From the NCBI GenBank assembly GCA_022769565.1, contig JALEJQ010000090.1, positions 1 through 64,000 on the forward strand: DNA of 64,000 nucleotides, read 5' to 3'. The notes under the pieces were generated by a model. It saw only the letters and a list, made by a program, of their open reading frames with translations, did no database searches and was not told the origin of the DNA. The position numbers were made by a program, and so were the translations under genes. Numbering within the stretch: position 1 is the stretch's first letter; the number at the start of each line of letters is the position of its first letter. This stretch comes from Oscillospiraceae bacterium (GTDB lineage: Bacteria > Bacillota > Clostridia > Oscillospirales > Ruminococcaceae). Below, piece after piece: positions 8,471 through 16,266 of the stretch.

Positions 8471-10144
8471 ATGGACGGAAATAATATACATCCCTGCATA
8501 CAGGAATATATCGAGCTTGTAAGAAGCAGTAAATATCCCGTATGTAAGGAGCAGCTACAGCTTATGGAGCTTGTGGAAAATGCGCTTGCTGAGCCGGGTG
8601 TTTATGTTGACGGCGAACAGCTTGAAAAATATCTGAGCTATCAGAAATATTTTCCCTTTGACCTTTTCCCTTGGGAGAAGTTTCTGTTTGCGCTGCATTG
8701 CTGCACTTATACCGCTGACGGGTTTCCGAGGTTTTCCGTACTGCTGATATATGTCGGACGTGGCTCAGGAAAGAACGGGTATCTTGGTTTTGAAAATTTC
8801 TGCGAGCTTACGCCTGCAAGCGGATTGAAAAGCTATCATATTTACGATTACGCTAACTCAGAGAATCAGGCCAAGAGATCCTGGGAGGATGTTCACGATG
8901 TTCTTGAAGAAAATAAGACGAAATTGTCACGCTTTTTCTACTGGAATGATGAAGGCATAAAGAATCTTAAGACGGGCTCGGAATATCATTACATGGCAAA
9001 CAACGCCAAGACGGGAGACAGCTACAGACCGGGAAAGGTAAATCACGATGAAGTTCACGCAGCGGAAGATACAAGCGCTATCACAACGGCTATTACGGGT
9101 CTTGGAAAGAAGCCGCAGCCAAGGCGCACGATATGCACCACAAACGGCGATGTCAGAGGCGGCTATCTTGACGAACTGCTTGAAAGAAGCAGGAAAATAC
9201 TTGACGGAGAAATACCGGACAGCGGTTTTTTGCCTTTCATATGTCACCTTGAAAGTGATGATGAAATTGAAAAACCCGAAATGTGGTATAAAGCAAATCC
9301 CTCTTTGCAATATCTTCCTACGCTTATGTGGGAAATACAGCAGGAGCTTATCGAGTACAAGATAAATCCCGTTGCAAATTCGGCGTTCCCCACTAAGAGA
9401 ATGAATCGACCGCCTCACGCTTCGGAATGCGGCGTTGCTCCCTGGGAGCTTATACAAGGCACAAATCAGCCTATCGATGAAGAGAAGCTGAAAGGGCGCC
9501 CCTGCATTGCGGCGGCGGACTACATGAAAACAAACGACTTTCTTGGAGCAGGTCTGCTGTATTACGTTGACGGCAAATACATATGGGTGTCGCACACATG
9601 GGTATGCAGCAGATCGGCAGACCTCAAAAGGATAAAGGTGCCGCTGAGAGCGTGGGAGAAGGCAGGCTTGCTTACCTTCGTTGATGCGGAAGAAATACCG
9701 CCGGAACTGCCTGCCGTATGGCTTGTGAACGAAGCTGTCAAGCGTGGCTCAAAGATACTTAAGTTTGCAATAGATTCATACCGCTGGACTTGGATGCGCA
9801 GGGCGTTTGAAGCAGTAAACATTACGGACGACAAGAAGAGCGGAAAGGTTTATCTTGTTCGGCCTTCAAACGAAATGCTTATATCGCCTGTGATAACATC
9901 GGGATTTACAAACGGCTTGTTTGTATGGGGTGACAATCCGCTTATGAGATGGGCGGCGAACAACACCAAATTAGTTACTTTGCCAAGCGGCAATATAACA
10001 TACGGCAAGATAGAGCCAAAGAGCAGAAAAACAGACCCGTTCAAGGCGTTCGTCAATGCTATGTGCCTATCTTCCGAGCTTGAAAAGCAGGAAAAAACTA
10101 TGGCAAATCTTAAAAATCTGACTTTGAATATCAATGTTTATTGA
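8471..10144 (+). CDS. terL: Phage terminase large subunit
   Basis: 'YVGRGSGKNGYLGFENF', 'KVNHDEVHAAED', 'RRTICTTNGDVRGG' - ATPase and nuclease motifs. Confidence 0.92.
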   Translation: MDGNNIHPCIQEYIELVRSSKYPVCKEQLQLMELVENALAEPGVYVDGEQLEKYLSYQKYFPFDLFPWEKFLFALHCCTYTADGFPRFSVLLIYVGRGSGKNGYLGFENFCELTPASGLKSYHIYDYANSENQAKRSWEDVHDVLEENKTKLSRFFYWNDEGIKNLKTGSEYHYMANNAKTGDSYRPGKVNHDEVHAAEDTSAITTAITGLGKKPQPRRTICTTNGDVRGGYLDELLERSRKILDGEIPDSGFLPFICHLESDDEIEKPEMWYKANPSLQYLPTLMWEIQQELIEYKINPVANSAFPTKRMNRPPHASECGVAPWELIQGTNQPIDEEKLKGRPCIAAADYMKTNDFLGAGLLYYVDGKYIWVSHTWVCSRSADLKRIKVPLRAWEKAGLLTFVDAEEIPPELPAVWLVNEAVKRGSKILKFAIDSYRWTWMRRAFEAVNITDDKKSGKVYLVRPSNEMLISPVITSGFTNGLFVWGDNPLMRWAANNTKLVTLPSGNITYGKIEPKSRKTDPFKAFVNAMCLSSELEKQEKTMANLKNLTLNINVY

Positions 10145-10237
10145 TTTTGCAGTTGAATGCAATTTGAGAGGCTGTGGAACGGACAATAATTCCGAATTCC
10201 GCATTCCGAATTCCGAATTTTAAAAACAGGGGGTGAT

Positions 10238-11419
10238 ATGGTGGCAAGTTTCAAGGATTTTCTCGGAAATCTTTTTAAAATTCCGACAAAAAGCAGCACT
10301 TCCGAGGCTATTGTAAGCAGTGGAGAAACTGAGCTGTTTCTCACCAATGCCGTAAATGCGGCAGCTATTATTTCCGTAATAGAAATGATCTCTTCCTTAT
10401 GCGCTGTTGCGGAGCTTAAGACCTACAAAAATGGCAAGGAGTACAAGGGGTTTGAATGGCACAATCTGAACGTCCGCCCGAATGTGAATCAATCTGCAAC
10501 GGAATTCTGGAAAGAATTTTTCAGCAACCTTCTCTGGAACGGAGAGGTGCTTGTAGTGCCTTATCAGAATCAGAAAATAATTGCGGACGGCTTCACGCTT
10601 ACGGAATATGCGCTTCGGGATAATATTTTTTCGGGCGTATACAAGGGCAGCTTCACCTTCAACCGATATTTCACGGCATCGGAAGTATTTTATATAAAAT
10701 ATTCCGAGCGCCCCGTCCGCAGAGTGCTTGAAGATATACTTTGTGTATATTCAAAGCTGTTCAACGAGGCATCAAATAAGTACATAAGGTCGGGCGGCAG
10801 CAAGGGCGTTATGGAGGTCGAGGCAGCGCCAAGCGGTGATATAGATTTTGAGGAAAAATATTCGAAGTCTATCGATGAACGAATGAAAAAGTTTAACGAG
10901 GCTAAAAACGCCACGCTTACTCTTTTCCAAGGGATGAAATACAATCCCAGCGCAACGCCTGCAAATGCCAAAAGCAGCAATGAAATTTCCGATATAAAAA
11001 GCCTTTTTGACGGTGCGGTAACAAGGGCGGCGCAGATGTTCAAGTTTCCGCCTCAGCTCGTACTTGGCGAGGTATCGGGGATAGATGATGCTGTGAACCT
11101 TGCGCTAACTGCCTGCATAGATCCTTTGCTTAATTCCGTTTCGGAAGAGTTTTCCGGAAAGGAATTTACTCCGGAAGAATATATTGCAGGAAATTTCATA
11201 GCGGCTGACACTACGAACATCAAGCACATTGACATATTCAGCCTTGCGGCGAATATTGAGAAGCTCATTACATCGGCTTATATGAGCGTTGATGAAGTCA
11301 GGGAAAAATCCGGTATCATTCCTACGGGTGAACCGTGGGCGCAGATACATTTCTCAACAAAGAATCAGGAGCCTATAACCAACTTTGCGACACCGGGAGG
11401 GGGTGAACAGAATGAGTAA
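10238..11419 (+). CDS. HK97-family portal protein
   Basis: Length, composition and position; 'FPPQLVLGEVSGIDDAVNLALTACIDPLLNSVSEEF'. Confidence 0.9.
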   Translation: MVASFKDFLGNLFKIPTKSSTSEAIVSSGETELFLTNAVNAAAIISVIEMISSLCAVAELKTYKNGKEYKGFEWHNLNVRPNVNQSATEFWKEFFSNLLWNGEVLVVPYQNQKIIADGFTLTEYALRDNIFSGVYKGSFTFNRYFTASEVFYIKYSERPVRRVLEDILCVYSKLFNEASNKYIRSGGSKGVMEVEAAPSGDIDFEEKYSKSIDERMKKFNEAKNATLTLFQGMKYNPSATPANAKSSNEISDIKSLFDGAVTRAAQMFKFPPQLVLGEVSGIDDAVNLALTACIDPLLNSVSEEFSGKEFTPEEYIAGNFIAADTTNIKHIDIFSLAANIEKLITSAYMSVDEVREKSGIIPTGEPWAQIHFSTKNQEPITNFATPGGGEQNE

Positions 11420-12257
11420 GTTTTTTGAGCTTAAAATGAAAGCCGATGCGCCGGGTGTGCTTGATATGTACATTTATTCCGATGTTGAGGCAGACAGCTT
11501 TGACTTTTGGACGGGCGAAACGGTCGAGAGTAAGACAAGCTCCGAATACTTCCGAAAGGAGCTTGAAGCGGCAGGCGATGTAAGTCAAATAAACATTTAT
11601 ATCAACAGCATGGGCGGCTCTGTAATGGAGGGGCTGGGAATCTACAATCAGCTGCGGCGCTGCAAGGCGCACAAGACGGTATATATTGACGGCTTTGCTT
11701 GTTCGATAGCATCCGTGATCGCCATGGCAGGTGATGAGGTGGTAATGCCTTCAAGCAGTATGATGATGATACACGCCCCTTTCACTTATGCTTGCGGAAA
11801 TGCGGCTGAGCTTCGGAAAATAGCCGATGAGCTTGATAAAATATCGCTTAGCACAATGCAGGCGTATTTACAGAAAGCAGCAGGTAAAATTACGGCGGAA
11901 CAGCTTGCGGATATGTATGCGGCGGAAAAATACTGGAGCGCCGCAGAGTGCATCGAAATGGGACTTGCGGACAGGCTTGCAGACAAAGACATTGACATTG
12001 AGGCAGCTATTGCGGCGTTATCGGAAGGCAGCGGCGGAAAGGACGGTGCAGGTGATGCACGGCAGCAGCTTATCAGGCAGGCACGGGAAGCGGTGGCTGC
12101 AAATGCGGCGGCAAGGTGCAAAATACCCGAAGCGCCTGAGCAGGTCGACGGCAGACCCGAAGAGCCTGAGGGCGTTTCGGGGGCAGAACAGAAGCAGGCG
12201 GCATTCTTTGAGAGTGCCGAAAGCAAAATAAAATTATTTTTTGGTAAGGAGATGTAA
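11412..12257 (+). CDS. ClpP-like head maturation protease
   Basis: 'INIYINSMGGSVMEGLGIYNQL...VYIDGFACSIASVIAMAGDEVVMPSSSMMMIHAPF'. Confidence 0.93.
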   Translation: MSKFFELKMKADAPGVLDMYIYSDVEADSFDFWTGETVESKTSSEYFRKELEAAGDVSQINIYINSMGGSVMEGLGIYNQLRRCKAHKTVYIDGFACSIASVIAMAGDEVVMPSSSMMMIHAPFTYACGNAAELRKIADELDKISLSTMQAYLQKAAGKITAEQLADMYAAEKYWSAAECIEMGLADRLADKDIDIEAAIAALSEGSGGKDGAGDARQQLIRQAREAVAANAAARCKIPEAPEQVDGRPEEPEGVSGAEQKQAAFFESAESKIKLFFGKEM

Positions 12258-12260
12258 AAC

Positions 12261-13484
12261 ATGAGTATTTTAAATCTTGACAAGGTACAGCAGAAAAAGG
12301 CGGAGTGTGCAAACGCTATTATGGCGGCTATGAAGGCGCAGGATGATGCGGCGCTTGACAAGGCACTGGGTGATTTCGCAGGCTTCCTCGGTGATACTCT
12401 TGCGGCGGAGGCTGAACAGAAAAACAGCGGCGCTATTGATACGGTAGTGCTTGCAACAAGAGGCATCAGACAGCTTACGCAGAAGGAAACAAACTTTTAC
12501 AAGAGCTTTATCGACGCTGCAAAGGCTTCCGATGTAAAGCAGGCTATTTCCAATCTTAAGGAAGGAATACCCGTAACGGTAATTGACGCAGTTCTTGAAG
12601 ATGTCCGCAAGGCACATCCGCTCCTTGACCGCATCAATCTTCGCAACGGTACGCTTTTCACAAAGTATCTGTACAACAAGAGCGGCAAGCCCACTATCGT
12701 ATGGGGAGACATCAATGCGGCTATCACAAATGAGCTTAATGCAGACATCGGCACACTTGATGTACAGCTTAAAAAGCTCTCTGCATTTATGTATGTTCCT
12801 CAGGATATGCTTGACCTGGGACCTGCCTGGGTGGATCGCTTCGTTCGTGAGCTGCTTGCGGAATATATTTCACTGGGGCTTGAAGATGCTATTGTTGACG
12901 GTGACGGCGATAATAAGTTTATCGGCATTACAAGAGATGTATCTTCCGAGGCTGCCGTAGTTGGCGGAAAATATCCAAGAAAGGCAGCCGTAAAGCTGAA
13001 CAAGCTGAACGCTCTGAGCATCGGCAAGGTGCTTAAGGTAGTTGCTACCGACATTAACGGCGGCGCAAGGCCCGTAGTAAATCCTATCATGGTAGTAAAT
13101 CCTTTTGACTACTTTGATAAGATAATGCCCTCAACCACCGTGAGAAATCCCGACGGCACTTACCGCAATGATGTATTGCCTTATCCTATGGAGATAATCC
13201 AGTCTGCGGCAATGCCCGCAAACCTTTGCGCTATAGGCTTGCCCGAAAGGTATCTTGCGCTTATCGGCACGGGCAAGGACGGCAGGATAGCATATTCCGA
13301 CGAGTACAAGTTCCTGGAGGATGAACGCACCTACAAGATAAAGCTGACGGGTAACGGAAAGCCCCTTGACAATAACGCTTTTGTACTTTGCGACATCACA
13401 GACCTTGAACCCGAGATCCTTGAAGTGATCATTAAGAATACGGCAGAGGAACCCGTGAACACAAAGGAAGTAGTGGGGGAATAA
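12261..13484 (+). CDS. HK97-family major capsid protein
   Basis: Follows the protease; 'IRNGTLF.., PQDMLDLGPAWVDRFVRELLAEYISLGLEDAIVDGDG'. Confidence 0.92.
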   Translation: MSILNLDKVQQKKAECANAIMAAMKAQDDAALDKALGDFAGFLGDTLAAEAEQKNSGAIDTVVLATRGIRQLTQKETNFYKSFIDAAKASDVKQAISNLKEGIPVTVIDAVLEDVRKAHPLLDRINLRNGTLFTKYLYNKSGKPTIVWGDINAAITNELNADIGTLDVQLKKLSAFMYVPQDMLDLGPAWVDRFVRELLAEYISLGLEDAIVDGDGDNKFIGITRDVSSEAAVVGGKYPRKAAVKLNKLNALSIGKVLKVVATDINGGARPVVNPIMVVNPFDYFDKIMPSTTVRNPDGTYRNDVLPYPMEIIQSAAMPANLCAIGLPERYLALIGTGKDGRIAYSDEYKFLEDERTYKIKLTGNGKPLDNNAFVLCDITDLEPEILEVIIKNTAEEPVNTKEVVGE

Positions 13485-13540
13485 CCGCCGCTGCTTATAC
13501 GGCTGATGAAACCACCTACACGCAGGCGGAGCTTGAAGCA

Positions 13541-13663
13541 ATGACCAAGGCACAGCTCCTTGAAATTTGCTCGCTCCGTGGTGTGGAGGGTGTAAGCAGC
13601 GGCACTTTGAAGGCTGATATAATCGCCGCTATACTTGCGGAGCAGTCGGGAGGTAGTGGCTGA
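13541..13663 (+). CDS. Small HeH/LEM-like (Rho-N/SAP-like) ORF, or -1 frameshifted C-terminal extension of the capsid protein
   Basis: Translation 'MTKAQLLEICSLRGVEGVSSGTLKADIIAAILAEQSGGSG' in the -1 frame relative to the capsid gene; the domain-like sequence continues upstream of the ATG without a stop. Confidence 0.5.
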   Translation: MTKAQLLEICSLRGVEGVSSGTLKADIIAAILAEQSGGSG

Positions 13664-14004
13664 TGCTGACGCTTGACGACATCAAGAACTATCTGCACAT
13701 CACATGGACGGACGATGAAACCGACGACAGGGTAAAGGCGGCGGCACGCCGTGGGCAGGCGGCTGTTGGCGGCCTTATCGGAACACCGGGGGCAGTTTTC
13801 TTCACGCAAAATGCGGACGATAACGCAACATATCAGAGCGGAGAGGCGGAACAGCTTTTTCTTGACGCTGTGAGATATATTTACAACAACGCTTATGAGG
13901 ATTTTCGCAGGAATTTTTCCGATGTGATTTTATCGCTCAGAGCCGCAAACACAGTAGCCGTAAAGGAGGCTGCCGAAGATGCTGAAGAATCAAGTGACGT
14001 TTAA
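13663..14004 (+). CDS. Head-tail connector (gp6-like)
   Basis: 'MLTLDDIKNYLHITWTDDETDDRVKAAARRGQAAVGGLIG' typical of the gp6-like connector family. Confidence 0.85.
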   Translation: MLTLDDIKNYLHITWTDDETDDRVKAAARRGQAAVGGLIGTPGAVFFTQNADDNATYQSGEAEQLFLDAVRYIYNNAYEDFRRNFSDVILSLRAANTVAVKEAAEDAEESSDV

Positions 14005-14344
14005 CGACGGCATTGCCCATATATACACGGTACAAAATGCGGCGGCGCCCGGTGATATGCCCGTCAATAAGCTGGTAAATCTCCGCAGGGTGCGGTTTGC
14101 TTACCGTACTGTGGGGGCTGTGCGCTTTTTTATTGCAAAGGCTGCAAATGTGGAGATAGACCGCACTATCATTATCCCGAAAGGCGTTCACGTTTCGCCC
14201 CAGGACGTTGTGATAATATCAACGGAAAAGGGAGAAGAAACACAGCAGTACGACATTATGCAGGTGCAGGTCAAGACGGACACGGCACCGTATACTGTAC
14301 TGCTTAGCCTTAAAAGGAGGACGGAAAGCTATGACATTGCTTGA
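13979..14344 (+). CDS. Phage head closure/head-tail joining protein
   Basis: Position and size in the conserved head-tail order. Confidence 0.6.
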   Translation: MLKNQVTFNDGIAHIYTVQNAAAPGDMPVNKLVNLRRVRFAYRTVGAVRFFIAKAANVEIDRTIIIPKGVHVSPQDVVIISTEKGEETQQYDIMQVQVKTDTAPYTVLLSLKRRTESYDIA

Positions 14345-14660
14345 ATTCAGAGATATTCTTTGCAGTATCAAGGACGTTCCAGTTTTTCACGGCAAGGCGC
14401 ACAAGGCAGCTGAATACATCATATGGCAGGAAGTGGGCGGCGGTCTTGGCTTCGAGGCTGACGGAGCTTCTGCAGAGGGCGGTATGCGGATAGCTGTTGA
14501 TTTTTACACAAAGGCGGAATACAGCGATATTCCGGAAAAGATAGCGGCGCTGCTGTCGGGGTATGATGAGATATGCTTTGACGGCCCCGTTATTGATTAT
14601 GATGAAGAAAGCGGCTGGACGCATTACTCATTTGATGCGGAGGTGTGCGGCGGTGGCTGA
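14331..14660 (+). CDS. Phage tail-completion/minor structural protein
   Basis: Position and size in the conserved order. Confidence 0.55.
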   Translation: MTLLEFRDILCSIKDVPVFHGKAHKAAEYIIWQEVGGGLGFEADGASAEGGMRIAVDFYTKAEYSDIPEKIAALLSGYDEICFDGPVIDYDEESGWTHYSFDAEVCGGG

Positions 14661-15078
14661 TTTTTCGATGAGCGGAATTGACGAGCTGGCGGCGCAGCTT
14701 AAAAAGCTGGGACAGCTTGACAATGATGCACTTGTGGGAGATATGCTTGAAGCAGGCTCCGATGTTGTGATAGATGAATGGAAAAAGGGCATAAAGTCCG
14801 CCGTTAAAACGAAGCGCTCCACAGGTGAGCTTGAAGCAAGCGTTACAACGGTCAAGGGCATTCAGAAAATAAACGGAGTTTCTGCAAAGACCATATATCC
14901 GGGAGGCAAGGACAGCAAGGGCGTGCGGAATGCGGAGAAGGCATTTATACTACACTATGGCAAGAGCGGACAGCCTGCAACGCTGTTCGTTGATGAAGTT
15001 GAAAACAAGGCGGAAGAAAAAGCCGCCGAAGCTATGGAAGAAATTTTTAACGATTTTTTAGAGAAAGAGGGACTATAA
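14653..15078 (+). CDS. HK97 gp10-like tail component
   Basis: GTG at 14653; basic central region and 'FILHYGKSGQPATLFVDEVENKAEEKA'. Confidence 0.7.
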   Translation: MADFSMSGIDELAAQLKKLGQLDNDALVGDMLEAGSDVVIDEWKKGIKSAVKTKRSTGELEASVTTVKGIQKINGVSAKTIYPGGKDSKGVRNAEKAFILHYGKSGQPATLFVDEVENKAEEKAAEAMEEIFNDFLEKEGL

Positions 15079-15079
15079 T

Positions 15080-15676
15080 ATGGCAATGATCGGCTTAAAA
15101 TATCCCGTTGCGGCTCCTATCGAGACATACGAATACGGAAAAATTCCCGAGGTGACTTCCGGAACTGCTTTTATTATCGGAAAGATGATAGCCGCTGACA
15201 AGGAAGTTAAATTTTCCAACAATCCGCTTTATGCAGATGATGAAAAGGCAGAAGATGCGCTCATTTTTGAGGAAGGCACGCTGAAAATAAGCGTTGACCA
15301 TATGGAGCTTGAAGCGCAGGCTAAGATGTTCGGACACACTTATACGGCGGCGTCGGAGGATGCCCCGGAAAAGGTGGAAAAGGGCGGAAAGGACACTGCG
15401 CCTTATATGGCGGTCGGCTATTACAAGACGCTTTTCAAAAATAATGTGAGAAGCTACGAGGCAACTATCATTTACAAGGTAAAATTTGCGCCTCCAAAGG
15501 AATCTGCAAAGACTAAAGAAAAGTCCATTTCCTGGGGTACATATGAAAGCGACGGCACCATTGAAACGCTCAGCGGTGTTGCAAATGATACCTACGAAAC
15601 GACTGCAAGATTCGCCACGGAAGAGGCTGCAAAGAAATTTATAAATGATTTCTTCAAGCTGGCAGAGACGGCATAA
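15080..15676 (+). CDS. Major tail protein
   Basis: 'AMIGLKYPVAAPIETYEYGKIPEVTSGTAFIIGKMIAADKEVKFSNNPLYADD' typical of phi13-type major tail proteins. Confidence 0.85.
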   Translation: MAMIGLKYPVAAPIETYEYGKIPEVTSGTAFIIGKMIAADKEVKFSNNPLYADDEKAEDALIFEEGTLKISVDHMELEAQAKMFGHTYTAASEDAPEKVEKGGKDTAPYMAVGYYKTLFKNNVRSYEATIIYKVKFAPPKESAKTKEKSISWGTYESDGTIETLSGVANDTYETTARFATEEAAKKFINDFFKLAETA

Positions 15677-15688
15677 GGAGGCAGCTTC

Positions 15689-16111
15689 ATGAGCAGATCA
15701 AGTGCGATTGAAATCAACGGGCATAAGATAGAGCTTTTCCTTTCCACATGGGGAATGAGCCGTATCTGTGAAATGATAGGCGGCGAACTTTCGGAGCTTA
15801 GCGTCTGGCTCGGTGAATGCAGCTCCGTGGAAAGAGTGGAGCGATTCAGCAAGATACTTGCTATTCTTGCAAATGGTGCAATTATGCAGAAAAATACCGA
15901 TATTGAATATGGCTTTGAACAGGGCGAAAAACGCCCGCTGTTCAAGGAAGATTTCTTTATTTATGCGGCTAATGCCGCCGATATTGCAAAATATCAGGAA
16001 GAAATATTTACAGCCATTTCAATGGGGCTGAATTATACCGTTCCCGAGGGCGTCGAGGTCGAGGCGAAAGACCCCGACCTGGCGGAGCTTGAAAGAGAAA
16101 AAAACCAGTAG
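15689..16111 (+). CDS. Tail assembly chaperone (G product, zero frame)
   Basis: Position between major tail protein and tape measure; ends at TAG 16109-16111. Confidence 0.8.
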   Translation: MSRSSAIEINGHKIELFLSTWGMSRICEMIGGELSELSVWLGECSSVERVERFSKILAILANGAIMQKNTDIEYGFEQGEKRPLFKEDFFIYAANAADIAKYQEEIFTAISMGLNYTVPEGVEVEAKDPDLAELEREKNQ

Positions 16112-16251
16112 AGGCGTGCGGCGATGCAACAACAACGCTTGCACGCCTTTTTCAAAGAGGATACTGCCTTGGAATGGATTACAGAACAATAAATCTGACA
16201 GCGCCTGGGCAGATAATACAGATGTGGCTTTTTAAGATAAGCGGCGGATAA
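15689..16251 (+). CDS. Tail assembly chaperone GT fusion via -1 programmed frameshift (join 15689..16105, 16105..16251)
   Basis: In-frame slippery heptamer A_AAA_AAC at 16099-16105; the -1 frame is then open for 48 aa (PVEACGDATTTLARLFQRGYCLGMDYRTINLTAPGQIIQMWLFKISGG) to TAA at 16249-16251. Confidence 0.85.
16099..16105 (+). other. -1 ribosomal frameshift slippery site AAAAAAC
   Basis: Phased as GAA AAA AAC, i.e. A_AAA_AAC, 3 nt before the zero-frame TAG. Confidence 0.85.
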
Positions 16252-16266
16252 AAGGACGGTGAGAAA

